A DNA stretch of 64,000 nucleotides, from NCBI GenBank assembly GCA_040904745.1, contig JBBDSW010000183.1, forward strand, positions 1 to 64,000, given 5' to 3'. The notes beneath the pieces were generated by a model. That model saw nothing but the letters and a program-made list of their open reading frames with translations, made no database searches and had not been told where the DNA came from. The translations under genes were made by a program, and so were the position numbers. This document shows positions 26,934 through 35,378 of this stretch, piece after piece (the first letter of the stretch is position 1; the number at the start of each line of letters is the position of its first letter). The DNA is from T1Sed10-7 sp040904745 (lineage in GTDB: Bacteria; Actinomycetota; Nitriliruptoria; Nitriliruptorales; Nitriliruptoraceae).

Positions 26934-27902
26934 GTGGAGATGCCATACCGCCGCCTCGGGAACGCCGGGATCAAGGTTTCGGCCCTGAGCTTCGGCTCGT
27001 GGGTGACCTTCAAGAGCCAACTGGATGTCGATCGCGCCGTCGACTGCATGGCGGCCGCGTTCGACGCGGGCGTCAACTTCTTCGACAACGCCGAGTCCTA
27101 CGCGGGTGGGGAGTCGGAGCGCATCATGGGCGATGCCATCCGAAAGCTCGGATGGCGACGTCACGAGTACCTGGTGTCCAGCAAGTTCTTCTGGGGCATC
27201 CATGACGGGCCGACGTCGCGCCACACCCTGAACCGCAAGTACCTGCTGGAGGCGATCGACGCCTCGTTGGAGCGCTTCGGGCTCGAGCACCTCGACCTCA
27301 TCTACTGCCACCGTTCGGACAAGGACACACCCCTCGAGGAGACCGTGCGGGCGATGTCCGACGCCATCGACCGGGGCAAGGCGCTGTACTGGGGAACCTC
27401 TGAGTGGGATGCGGACGAGATCCGCGCGGCCTGGGAGATCGCTGACCGGCACGGTTGGCACAAGCCCATCACCGAGCAGCCGCAGTACAACCTCCTCCAC
27501 CGCGAACGGGTCGAGCAGGAGTACGCCCGGCTCTACGAGGACATCGGACTCGGCACCACCATCTGGTCCCCGCTGGCCTCGGGGCTGTTGACGGGCAAGT
27601 ACCTGGACGGCATCCCGGAAGGCAGTCGTGCCAACCTCGAGGGCTACGCGTTCCTGCGGGAGCGGCTGGTCGACGGGCGTTACAACGATGTGCTCCAGCG
27701 TTTCAAGCAGGTCGCTGAGGACGACTTCGGGGTCACCATGTCCCAACTCGCCATCGCGTGGGCGGCGGCCAACCCCAACGTGTCCACCGTCATCACCGGA
27801 GCGTCACGCGTCGAGCAGGTCACCGAGAACATGGGTGCGCTCAGCGCGCTGGAGCAGCTCGACAGCGCCGGGGCCGAACGCATCGCCGAGATCTTCGCCT
27901 GA
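26934..27902 (+). CDS. Aldo-keto reductase, AKR6/KCNAB-like
   Basis: NADPH-dependent oxidoreductase with a TIM barrel, 322 aa. Family residues are visible: FDNAESY (catalytic Asp and Tyr), SSKFFWG (Lys), IYCHRSD (His), GTSEWDADEI, WSPLASGLLTGKY, and VITGASRVEQV for the cofactor phosphate. This pattern is that of the potassium-channel beta-subunit/AKR6 group, including bacterial YghZ-like enzymes. GTG 26934 has AGGAG 6 nt upstream; ATG 26940 is an alternative. Confidence 0.9.
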   Translation: MEMPYRRLGNAGIKVSALSFGSWVTFKSQLDVDRAVDCMAAAFDAGVNFFDNAESYAGGESERIMGDAIRKLGWRRHEYLVSSKFFWGIHDGPTSRHTLNRKYLLEAIDASLERFGLEHLDLIYCHRSDKDTPLEETVRAMSDAIDRGKALYWGTSEWDADEIRAAWEIADRHGWHKPITEQPQYNLLHRERVEQEYARLYEDIGLGTTIWSPLASGLLTGKYLDGIPEGSRANLEGYAFLRERLVDGRYNDVLQRFKQVAEDDFGVTMSQLAIAWAAANPNVSTVITGASRVEQVTENMGALSALEQLDSAGAERIAEIFA

Positions 27903-27919
27903 GCTGACGGGTACCTCGG

Positions 27920-29359
27920 TCACCAACCGCGGGTCAGTGGCTGTCCCTCGGCGTAGCCGGCGCGGGTCTGCACACCGACCCGCGCCTGCGCGGTGAACCG
28001 CTCGAGGTCGAGCGCTCCGGCGTAGGTGCAGGCGCTGCGCAGCCCGGCCACGATGTGGTCGACGAGATCCTCCACGCCGGGTCGAGTCGGGTCGAGGTAC
28101 TGGCGGCCGGAAGAGATCCCCTCCTCGAACAGCGCTTTGCGGGCCCGGGCGAAGGCATCCTCGCCCTCCGTGCGGCCCTGCACCGCCCGCGCGGAGGCCA
28201 TGCCGAACGAGAGCTTGTAGGCGCGGCCGTCGGCGTCCCGCTCGAGATCTCCGGGAGACTCGTGGGTGCCGGCGAACCACGAGCCGATCATGACGTTGCT
28301 CGCCCCGGCCGCCAGTGCCAGGGCGACGTCACGGGGGTGGCGGACGCCTCCGTCGGCCCAGACGTTGGCACCCAGCTCCCTGGCCGCGGCGGCGCACTCG
28401 AGTACGGCCGAGAACTGGGGGCGCCCGACCCCCGTCGCCATCCGGGTGGTGCACATCGCGCCCGGACCGACCCCGACCTTCACGATGTCGGCTCCGGCCT
28501 GGACGAGATCACGGGTGCCTTCGGCGGTCACCACGTTGCCGGCGACGACCGGGATGTTCGGATCCAGCTCGCGGACCGCGACCAGCGCTTCGAGCATCCG
28601 TTCCTGGTGTCCGTGTGCCGTGTCGAGGACCAGGACGTCGACCCCGGCCTCCAGCAGCCCGGCGGCATGCTCGGCCGTCGAACCGCGGACGCCGATGGCC
28701 GCCCCGATCCGCAACCGTCCGCCATCGTCCAGGGCCGGCCGGTACAGCGTCGAGCGCAGCGCGCCCGGTCGTGTCAGCAATCCGCGGAGGCGGCCGTCGT
28801 CGTCGACGATCGGTGCGAGGCGATGTCGTCCCTGGGCCAGCGCGTCGAAGGCATCCCGGGGCTCGGTGCGGTCGCTGACGACCACCGGATCGCTGGACAT
28901 CACCCGCCCGAGCTGGGTGAAGCGATCCTGTTCCGTCAGATCCGCCAGGGTCACGACCCCGATCGGGTGCCAGGCATCGTCGACGACCACGGCGGCGCCG
29001 TGTGAACGCTTCGGGATCAGGTTGAGGGCCTCGCCGACGGTGTCGTGCGATCGGAGCGTGATCGGCGTCTCGAACACCGGGTGGGCCGATTTCACGCCCG
29101 CGACGACGTCGGCGACGATGTCCACGGGGATGTCCTGTGGGATCACGGCGAGACCCCCCCGCCGTGCCAGCGTCTCGGCCATCCGTCGACCGGAGACGGC
29201 GGTCATGTTGGCCGCCACGAGCGGGATCGTGGCCCCACTGCCGTCGACGGTCCCGAGAGCCACGTCGAGCCGTGACGTGGAGCCAGAGCGACCCGGGACC
29301 AGGAACACGTCCTCGTAGGTCAGATCATGGGCCGGCGGTTGGCCGTCCAGGAACTCCAC
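27920..29359 (-). CDS. guaB1: GuaB1-type IMPDH-family protein (probable GMP reductase)
   Basis: 479-aa IMPDH/GMPR barrel with an inserted CBS pair (about 90-210). The catalytic loop is GPGAMC303TTR, whereas IMPDH normally has GPGSICTTR. Actinobacteria carry this divergent GuaB1 paralogue besides true IMPDH, and the mycobacterial one has been shown to be a CBS-containing GMP reductase in purine salvage. I infer the same role here. NMTAVSG replaces the usual NMDTVTE of IMPDH. Start GTG 29359 follows a purine-rich site. Confidence 0.85.
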   Translation of the reverse strand: MEFLDGQPPAHDLTYEDVFLVPGRSGSTSRLDVALGTVDGSGATIPLVAANMTAVSGRRMAETLARRGGLAVIPQDIPVDIVADVVAGVKSAHPVFETPITLRSHDTVGEALNLIPKRSHGAAVVVDDAWHPIGVVTLADLTEQDRFTQLGRVMSSDPVVVSDRTEPRDAFDALAQGRHRLAPIVDDDGRLRGLLTRPGALRSTLYRPALDDGGRLRIGAAIGVRGSTAEHAAGLLEAGVDVLVLDTAHGHQERMLEALVAVRELDPNIPVVAGNVVTAEGTRDLVQAGADIVKVGVGPGAMCTTRMATGVGRPQFSAVLECAAAARELGANVWADGGVRHPRDVALALAAGASNVMIGSWFAGTHESPGDLERDADGRAYKLSFGMASARAVQGRTEGEDAFARARKALFEEGISSGRQYLDPTRPGVEDLVDHIVAGLRSACTYAGALDLERFTAQARVGVQTRAGYAEGQPLTRGW

Positions 29360-29424
29360 GCGTATCCCCCTCGCCGAGGTGCGAAGGCTCCGACGGTAGC
29401 GGCCGGCCGCCGGAGGGCGAGCGG

Positions 29425-29784
29425 TCACCCTCCGCGGCGCCTGAGCCCCCGAAGATCGGTGGTGCCACCCGGGTGAGGCTGCGGGCCCGGGCGAGGCTCG
29501 TGACTGGTCACGTCATCGCCCCGGCAACCCCAGCAGTAGTGGCGGATCCGGATGCCGGACGGGGTCCGTTGCTCGCCACGACCGTGTTCCTCGAGCGTCG
29601 AGGTGGGTACGCCCTCGAGGTCCTCCGAGCCGCAGAGCCGACAGCGCGGACGGGCGTCGCGTTCCCAAGCGGTCTGGCACCGCTGGCAGGTCAGCAGTAG
29701 GACCGCTGCGCCCTCCGCGTCCACGCCACGGCTGCCGGTGAGGTCCTCGTCCTCACCGCAGGTGGGGCACCTGACGACGGGCAC
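29425..29784 (-). CDS. Zinc-ribbon protein with four CxxC pairs
   Basis: 119 residues containing four CxxC pairs (C6/C9, C33/C36, C48/C51, C84/C87), enough for two zinc ribbons. This fits a nucleic-acid- or protein-binding adaptor, but no family is recognised. GTG 29784 is preceded by GGAGGAG. It is upstream of guaB1 on the same strand with a 65-nt gap, and divergent from the arsenic operon. Confidence 0.7.
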   Translation of the reverse strand: MPVVRCPTCGEDEDLTGSRGVDAEGAAVLLLTCQRCQTAWERDARPRCRLCGSEDLEGVPTSTLEEHGRGEQRTPSGIRIRHYCWGCRGDDVTSHEPRPGPQPHPGGTTDLRGLRRRGG

Positions 29785-29838
29785 CGTCTCCTCCGGATCG
29801 CTCCAGGTGAGGGTATGCCGTTCGTCGCGGCCCCAGTG

Positions 29839-29867
29839 TGGACATCATCAGATAGCTCATCTATCAT
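29839..29867 (+). promoter_or_regulatory. Sigma-70-type promoter of the arsenic operon
   Basis: The -35 TGGACA (29839-29844) and -10 TATCAT (29862-29867) are separated by exactly 17 bp. This is the best consensus promoter in the window and an unusually AT-rich spot. The ATG at 29875 is 7 nt beyond the -10, so the mRNA would be leaderless or nearly so. Confidence 0.7.
29851..29865. promoter_or_regulatory. ArsR operator palindrome GATAG-N5-CTATC
   Basis: A perfect inverted repeat overlaps the spacer and the -10 hexamer. Binding there would block RNA polymerase. It resembles known ArsR-type operators, and the first gene downstream encodes an ArsR-type domain, so autorepression is expected. Confidence 0.65.
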
Positions 29868-29874
29868 CGAGTCA

Positions 29875-30552
29875 ATGGATACTGACCGAACGGTGACCCT
29901 CGCACAGCGGGCCGCGGTGCACCGCGCGCTCGGCGAGCCGCATCGGCTGCGTATCGTCGACGCACTGCGCCGCTCCGATCGCACCCCGAGCGAGCTCGCG
30001 GCGCTCACCGGTCTCGGCACCAACCTCCTCGCGTTCCACCTCGACGTCCTGACCGATGCGGAGGTCATCACCCGCCATCGCTCCGAAGGAGATGCCCGTC
30101 GCCGCTACGTGCGGCTCGACCCGGGCGTGTCCGCCGTCATCGGGCCCTCTCCGGATGAGCCGTCGGTCGCGCCGGAGCAGGTGCTGTTCGTCTGCACCGC
30201 GAACTCCGCCCGCTCCCAGTTCGCCGCCGCCCTGTACCGGCGCGTGACCGGTCGGCCAGCGGAGTCGGCGGGCAGCGCGCCGGCCGAGACGGTGCATCCG
30301 CTCGCGGTGCGGGTCGGCGCCCGCTACGGGCTCGACCTGACGGGCTGCCGGCCACGGAGCTACCGGGAGGTCACGACCGCTCCCGCGGTGGTCGTCTCGG
30401 TGTGCGACCGAGCGCGCGAGAGCGGCCCGCCGTCCGCTCCGGTCCAACTGCACTGGTCGGTCGCCGATCCCGTTGGTCGCGGGGAGGCGGCCTTCGAGGC
30501 CGCGTTCGACGAGCTCCACACCCGGGTGCAGGCCCTGGCCTGCGCCGCCTGA
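29875..30552 (+). CDS. ArsR repressor fused to a low-molecular-weight-phosphatase/arsenate-reductase domain
   Basis: The 225-aa protein has two domains. Residues 1-90 form an ArsR winged helix (ALGEPHRLRIVDALR, then ELAALTGLGTNLLAFHLDVL). Residues 100-225 form an LMW-phosphatase fold with the P-loop C107-TANSA-R113-S. No ArsR-type CxC metal site is seen in the DNA-binding domain, so sensing may rest on other cysteines or on the fused domain. The gene lies under a strong promoter/operator and is followed 40 nt later by a stand-alone ArsC. Confidence 0.85.
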   Translation: MDTDRTVTLAQRAAVHRALGEPHRLRIVDALRRSDRTPSELAALTGLGTNLLAFHLDVLTDAEVITRHRSEGDARRRYVRLDPGVSAVIGPSPDEPSVAPEQVLFVCTANSARSQFAAALYRRVTGRPAESAGSAPAETVHPLAVRVGARYGLDLTGCRPRSYREVTTAPAVVVSVCDRARESGPPSAPVQLHWSVADPVGRGEAAFEAAFDELHTRVQALACAA

Positions 30553-30592
30553 ACACCTGTCATCGCCCGCCCTGAACCCCGAGAGGTCCACC

Positions 30593-31009
30593 GTGTCCGA
30601 CACCCCCACCGTCCTCTTCCTGTGCGTCCACAACGCCGGCCGCTCCCAGATGGCCGCCGGGTTCCTCCGCCATCTGGGTGGGGAGCGCGTGCACGTGCTC
30701 TCCGGCGGGAGCGAGCCGGCCACCGCGATCAACCCCACCGCGGTGGAGGTCATGGCCGAGCGTGGCATCGATATCACCGGTGCCCAGCCGCAGCGTTGGG
30801 ACGACGAGACGCTCGAGGCGGCCGACGTGGTCGTCACGATGGGCTGCGGCGACACCTGCCCGGTGATCCCGGGCAAGCGCTACCTCGATTGGCCTTTGGA
30901 CGACCCGGCCGGCCAGGGCGCGGAGGCGGTCCGCCCGATCCGGGACGAGATCGAGCGGAAGGTCCGCGGCCTCATGGCCGACCTCGACGTCGCACCGCGC
31001 GAGCCGTGA
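30593..31009 (+). CDS. arsC: Arsenate reductase ArsC, LMW-phosphatase type
   Basis: 138-aa enzyme reducing arsenate to arsenite. P-loop C11-VHNAG-R17-S begins the protein, followed by SGGSEPATAINP. MGCGDTCPVIPGKRYLDWPLDDP carries the extra redox cysteines and the general-acid Asp typical of thioredoxin- or mycothiol-coupled ArsC. GAGAGG precedes GTG 30593. An arsenite exporter (Acr3 or ArsB) is not next to it. Confidence 0.92.
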   Translation: MSDTPTVLFLCVHNAGRSQMAAGFLRHLGGERVHVLSGGSEPATAINPTAVEVMAERGIDITGAQPQRWDDETLEAADVVVTMGCGDTCPVIPGKRYLDWPLDDPAGQGAEAVRPIRDEIERKVRGLMADLDVAPREP

Positions 31010-31018
31010 GGACCTACC

Positions 31019-32362
31019 TCACTCGCCCAGGCCGTCGATCAGGTCCAGCCACAGCTGGGTCGACAACCCCAGTGAGGTGACGTCGATCCGCTCGTCGTGT
31101 CCGTGGAAGCGGCTCTGGAAGCTCTCGAGCGAGATCGCGGAGGAGTACATGCCGGCGCCGTAGCTCGGCACGCCCCGGCGTCGGAAGAACGCGGCGTCGG
31201 TGCCGCCCACCGTCATCCAGGGCAGCACCTCGGTGCCGGGATGGACCGCGGCCGCACGACGCCGCAGCAGATCGAACAGTGGCGTGTCCTCGGGCGAGGA
31301 GGACGCCGGACGCTTGACGTCCCCGGGGAGCACGTCGACCCGGTCAGCGAGATCGCCGAGAGCCTCGGCGAGCATCGCATCGATGTCCTCGTCACCGATG
31401 CCGGGCAGGGTCCGGATGTCGATGTCGAGGTGGACGGCATCGGGGATCACGTTCATCTTGGTGCCTCCCTGCACGACGTTCGGGCTGAACGTCGTGTGGG
31501 TGACGGCATGGGCGTAGCGGGCCCGCTCGGGGCCCAGCTGCGGCAGGGCCTCGTCGATCCTGTCGGGATCCAGGAGGAGGGCACGCAGGCCGTCAGGGAC
31601 GTCGAGGTGGTCGACCCAGGCTCGCCAGTGGTCGCCGATCGTCGCGGCCGGCTCGTAGGCGGTGATGCGGCGTACCACCTCGGCGGCGGTCACCAGCGCG
31701 TTGTCGGCGCCGTAGGGCATGGAGCCGTGTCCGGGTGTCCCGCGGACGGTGAGTCGACGCCAACCGATCCCCTTCTCCGCGGTCGCGAACACCAGCGAGC
31801 GACCGCCGACACCGTCGACGGGGATACCGCCCGACTCGGTAAGGACGTAGTCACACGCCACGTCCGCCCACGCGTGCTCGGCGATCCAGTCCGCTCCGAG
31901 CGTCCCACCAGCCTCCTCGTCAGCCACGGCCAGGAACTTCACGGTGGCGCGTGGCCGCTGCGGCCGGGTCGCCAGGTGCCGGACGGCCACGGACATCGAC
32001 GAGGTCAGGTTGAGCATGTCGACCGCGCCCCGACCCCAGATCTCGCCGTCGATCAGCTCGCCACCGAAGGGATCGTGCCGCCACTCATCGGGGCTGACCG
32101 GCACGACGTCGGTGTGGCCGAGCAGCAGGAGGGTGGGCGCCGTCGGGTCGGTCCCCTCGACGGTCGTGAGCACGCTGCGACGCCCAGGGACCGGCTCGTA
32201 GTGGACACGGTCGAGCCCGTCGAGGACCTCGTCGACGACCGCTGCGTTCCTGAGCTCCTGCCCGGAGCTCGGGCTGCCGTCGTTGACACAGGCGTTGCGG
32301 ATGAGCGTCTGCAGCACCTCCATGGTGTGGCCGGTCAGGGCAGGGTCGATCTCCGTGGTCAC
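31019..32362 (-). CDS. M20-family metallopeptidase
   Basis: 447-aa zinc amidohydrolase of the M20/ArgE/DapE/carboxypeptidase G2 family. Metal ligands are visible in LLLGHTDVVP (His, with the catalytic Asp after it), WGRGAVDMLN, ADEEAGG (catalytic Glu and ligand Glu) and the late RFHGHDERI. The middle dimerisation domain begins at TVRGTPGHGSMP. The length and HGHDERI ending suit di/tripeptidase or acylase types. The physiological substrate is unknown. Confidence 0.9.
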   Translation of the reverse strand: MTTEIDPALTGHTMEVLQTLIRNACVNDGSPSSGQELRNAAVVDEVLDGLDRVHYEPVPGRRSVLTTVEGTDPTAPTLLLLGHTDVVPVSPDEWRHDPFGGELIDGEIWGRGAVDMLNLTSSMSVAVRHLATRPQRPRATVKFLAVADEEAGGTLGADWIAEHAWADVACDYVLTESGGIPVDGVGGRSLVFATAEKGIGWRRLTVRGTPGHGSMPYGADNALVTAAEVVRRITAYEPAATIGDHWRAWVDHLDVPDGLRALLLDPDRIDEALPQLGPERARYAHAVTHTTFSPNVVQGGTKMNVIPDAVHLDIDIRTLPGIGDEDIDAMLAEALGDLADRVDVLPGDVKRPASSSPEDTPLFDLLRRRAAAVHPGTEVLPWMTVGGTDAAFFRRRGVPSYGAGMYSSAISLESFQSRFHGHDERIDVTSLGLSTQLWLDLIDGLGE

Positions 32363-32380
32363 GTGGTGCTCCCGAGCGCT

Positions 32381-32746
32381 TCAGCTCTTGTTGACCAACG
32401 TCTCCAGCCCCCACGACACGAGGGACACGATGAGCGCGGCCAGGAACGTCCAGCCGAACCCGTCGGAGGTCAGCCCGAGGTCGAGTGCACCGGCGACGGC
32501 AACGACGATCGCCAGCGTGATCGCGTTGACCACCAGCAGGAACAGCCCCAGCGTGAGGAGGATCGCGGGCAACGTGAGGAGTTGGAGGATCGGACGGATG
32601 ATGAGGTTCACGACGCCGAGCAGCAGCGCCAGTCCGATGAACGCCAGCCATCCGTGGGTGTCGAAGTCGTAGTTGAAGCCATCGAGCAGTGCGACGGCCA
32701 CCCACAGTGCGGCGGCGTTGATCAGGATCCGGATGACGATGCTCAC
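32381..32746 (-). CDS. Phage-holin-family (YvlD-like) membrane protein
   Basis: 121 residues with four hydrophobic helices and the family core GVVNLIIRPILQLLTLPAILLTLGLFLLVVNA. The family (PF04020) is widespread and not a true phage holin; its function is unknown. GTG 32746 is preceded by GAGGAGG. It is upstream of the M20 peptidase gene on the same strand. Confidence 0.85.
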   Translation of the reverse strand: MSIVIRILINAAALWVAVALLDGFNYDFDTHGWLAFIGLALLLGVVNLIIRPILQLLTLPAILLTLGLFLLVVNAITLAIVVAVAGALDLGLTSDGFGWTFLAALIVSLVSWGLETLVNKS

Positions 32747-32821
32747 GGTGCCCTCCTCAGACCCACGGCACGGTAGCCGCACGGGCGCGGGAGCGGAGCG
32801 TCGCGGCTTCTGGTCGCTGGG

Positions 32822-32827
32822 TAGCGT
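32822..32827 (+). promoter_or_regulatory. Putative -10 (TAGCGT) of hrpB, near-leaderless
   Basis: TAGCGT ends 9 nt before ATG 32837 and no ribosome binding site fits between, so the hrpB transcript may start within a few nucleotides of the ATG. Confidence 0.35.
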
Positions 32828-32836
32828 CATGGGCAG

Positions 32837-35371
32837 ATGGTTGACGACGAAGCGTTCCCTCCCGCTGCTCGGCACCCCGCCGCTGCCGCGCTGCCGGTCG
32901 ACGCCGTACTCGGCGAACTTGTCGCCGCGCTCGACCACCACGGGCGTGTCGTGCTCGAGGCCCCACCTGGAGCTGGGAAGACCACCCGCGTCCCCCTCGC
33001 GCTCCTGCAGCGCGCCCGTCCGGGCGGGATCGTGCTCCTGGAACCCCGGCGCGTCGCCGCCCGTGCCGCCGCCATGCGGCTCGCCGCACAGCTCGGCGAG
33101 GAGGTCGGCCAGCGGGTCGGGTTGACCACGCGCGACGAACGTCGGCGCTCCGCCGACACCCGCATCGAGGTGGTCACCGAAGGTGTGTTACTGCGGCGGC
33201 TCCAGCGGGATCCGAGCCTGGCGGGCACCTCCCTGCTGTTCTTCGACGAGTTCCACGAGCGCAACCTCGAGGCCGACCTCGCACTGGCCTTCGCGCTGGA
33301 GAGCCGTGCCGCGCTGCGCGACGACCTCGAGATCCTGATCGCCTCGGCCACGCTGGACGGCGCCCGTGTCGCCCGCCTGCTGGGGCAGCCGCCCGTGATC
33401 CGTGCGGAAGGACGCACCTTCCAGGTCGACATCGAGCATCACGACCGCCCCGCGCGGGGCCAGCTCGTAGCCGGCGTGCGTACGGCCGTGCTCGAGCTCC
33501 TGGCGTCCGACGAGGGCGACCTCCTCGTCTTCCTCCCGGGTGCCCGGGAGATCCATCGCACCGAGGCGGCGCTCATCGAGGCCGGTCTGCCCGCCGAGGT
33601 CGTGATCCGCCCGCTGCACGGCTCCCTTCCGCCGGCCGAGCAGGATGCGGCGTTGTCTCCCTCGCCGTCGGGGGAGCGCAAGGTCGTGCTGGCCACCGAC
33701 CTGGCCGAGTCGTCCGTGACGATCGAGGGGGTCACGGCGGTGATCGATGCCGGTCTCGCACGCGAGCCCCGCTTCGATGCGGCGACCGGTCTCTCCGGGC
33801 TGGTGACCGTGCCAGCATCCCAGGCGGCCGCGGCCCAGCGCGCCGGCCGGGCCGGGCGGACCGCACCGGGACGGTGCATCCGGCTGTGGCCGGCCCGCGA
33901 GCACGCCGCACGGGACCGGCACCCGCGCCCGGCGATCGTGACCGACGACCTCACCGGCACCGCCCTGGAGGTGGCCACCTGGGGGGCCGAGGTCGCCGAG
34001 CTGCCGCTGCTCGATCAGCCCCCGGCAGCCGCCTGGGCGCGGGCGCTCGAGACCTTGTCCGAGCTCGGTGCCATCGAGCCCGATGGGCGTCCGAGCGCCC
34101 ATGGTCGCCGACTGGCCGAGCTCCCACTGCACCCGCGGCTCGCGCACCTCCTGGTCACCGCACAGGTAGCTGGGCACGCGACCCTCGGCGCGGAGATCGC
34201 CGCGCTGCTCGCCGACCGCGATGTGCTCCTGACGGGTCGCGAGCGGCCGGATGCGGACCTCGCCTCGCGCCTCACCGTCCTGCGCGGCGGGCCGGTGCCT
34301 GGCGCTGCCCAGGTGCGTCGCGGGGCGCTGGCGCGTGCCCGCCGGGAGCGAGATCGCCTGCTCAGACTGGTGGGGGAGCGGCGTTCCCGCGATGACCCGA
34401 CCTCCGCGATCGGAGCGTTGGTGCTCTCCGGCTGGCCCGACCAGCTGGCGGTCGCACGCCCGGAGCGCCGTGGGGGCTACCTCCTCGCTGGAGGGCGCGG
34501 GGCGGAGTTACCGGAAGGCGACCCGCTGGCCGGTGAGCCCTGGCTGGCCGTGGCGCACCTGGACCGTGGGGCGCAGGTTGCACGTATCCATCTCGCGGCG
34601 GCCGTGGAGGAGGATGCGTTCCGACGGGTCCTGGGCGACCGGATCGAGGTCCAGGAGGAGGTGGCCTGGCGTGATGGGGACGTGGTCAGTGAGCGTCGCG
34701 AGCAGCTCGGAGCGATCGTCCTCACCCGTCAGCCGCTCGAGGGGCCGAACCCGGACCGGCTCTTGGCGGCGCTCCTGACGGGCCTGCGTGCGGAGGGGCT
34801 CGATGTCCTGGACGTGCGTGCGGAGGATCGCCAGCTGCAGGCCCGGGTCGCCCTCGTGCGCGAACACCTCGGAAGCGAGTGGCCGAGCATCGACGACCAG
34901 ACCCTGCTGGCTGCTGCAGAGGAGCGGCTCGCCCCGTTCCTGCTCCGTGTGCGGTCACGCGCCGGCCTCGCCCGGGTCCGGCTCCGCCCGATCCTCGAGG
35001 CGACGCTCGGCCACCATCGGCTCCGCGAGCTCGACCGGCTGGCACCGAGCCACCTGAGCGTGGCCTCCGGTTCGCGCCGGCAGGTCGACTACAACGCGGA
35101 TGCGGGGCCGACGCTCGCCGTACGACTCCAGGAGCTGTTCGGCACGACCACCACGCCCACGCTCGTGGCCGGACGCGTACGCGTCGTCCTCCACCTGCTC
35201 TCGCCGGCAGGGCGCCCGGTGCAGGTCACCGACGATCTCGCGGGGTTCTGGGAGCGCGTCTACCCCGAGGTCCGCTCGGAGTTGCGCGGGCGTTACCCCA
35301 AGCACGCCTGGCCAGCGGACCCCCGCACGGCTGAGCCGCTGCGCGGGACACCCCGTCGCCGGCGTCGGTGA
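32837..35371 (+). CDS. hrpB: ATP-dependent helicase HrpB (DEAH/RHA)
   Basis: 844-aa DEAH-box helicase. Walker A is PPGAGKTT (43-50), the DEFHE box 137-141, SAT in IASATLDG, and motif VI QRAGRAGRTAPG. The helicase-associated HA2/ratchet domain and the HrpB-specific C-terminal domain (FWERVYPEVRSELRGRYPKHAWPADP) are complete. The ending RYPKHxWPxDP is diagnostic of HrpB. It is probably an RNA helicase; the bacterial role is poorly defined. Confidence 0.94.
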   Translation: MVDDEAFPPAARHPAAAALPVDAVLGELVAALDHHGRVVLEAPPGAGKTTRVPLALLQRARPGGIVLLEPRRVAARAAAMRLAAQLGEEVGQRVGLTTRDERRRSADTRIEVVTEGVLLRRLQRDPSLAGTSLLFFDEFHERNLEADLALAFALESRAALRDDLEILIASATLDGARVARLLGQPPVIRAEGRTFQVDIEHHDRPARGQLVAGVRTAVLELLASDEGDLLVFLPGAREIHRTEAALIEAGLPAEVVIRPLHGSLPPAEQDAALSPSPSGERKVVLATDLAESSVTIEGVTAVIDAGLAREPRFDAATGLSGLVTVPASQAAAAQRAGRAGRTAPGRCIRLWPAREHAARDRHPRPAIVTDDLTGTALEVATWGAEVAELPLLDQPPAAAWARALETLSELGAIEPDGRPSAHGRRLAELPLHPRLAHLLVTAQVAGHATLGAEIAALLADRDVLLTGRERPDADLASRLTVLRGGPVPGAAQVRRGALARARRERDRLLRLVGERRSRDDPTSAIGALVLSGWPDQLAVARPERRGGYLLAGGRGAELPEGDPLAGEPWLAVAHLDRGAQVARIHLAAAVEEDAFRRVLGDRIEVQEEVAWRDGDVVSERREQLGAIVLTRQPLEGPNPDRLLAALLTGLRAEGLDVLDVRAEDRQLQARVALVREHLGSEWPSIDDQTLLAAAEERLAPFLLRVRSRAGLARVRLRPILEATLGHHRLRELDRLAPSHLSVASGSRRQVDYNADAGPTLAVRLQELFGTTTTPTLVAGRVRVVLHLLSPAGRPVQVTDDLAGFWERVYPEVRSELRGRYPKHAWPADPRTAEPLRGTPRRRRR

Positions 35372-35378
35372 CCCCGGT

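Noticed and set aside
32381..32746. Prophage remnant suggested by the phage-holin-family name
   Set aside because: This family is a common chromosomal membrane protein; no integrase, terminase or other phage gene is near.
31097..32776. Plus-strand 559-codon frame over the M20 peptidase and phage-holin-family gene
   Set aside because: Shadow of two clear genes on the minus strand; no family motif.
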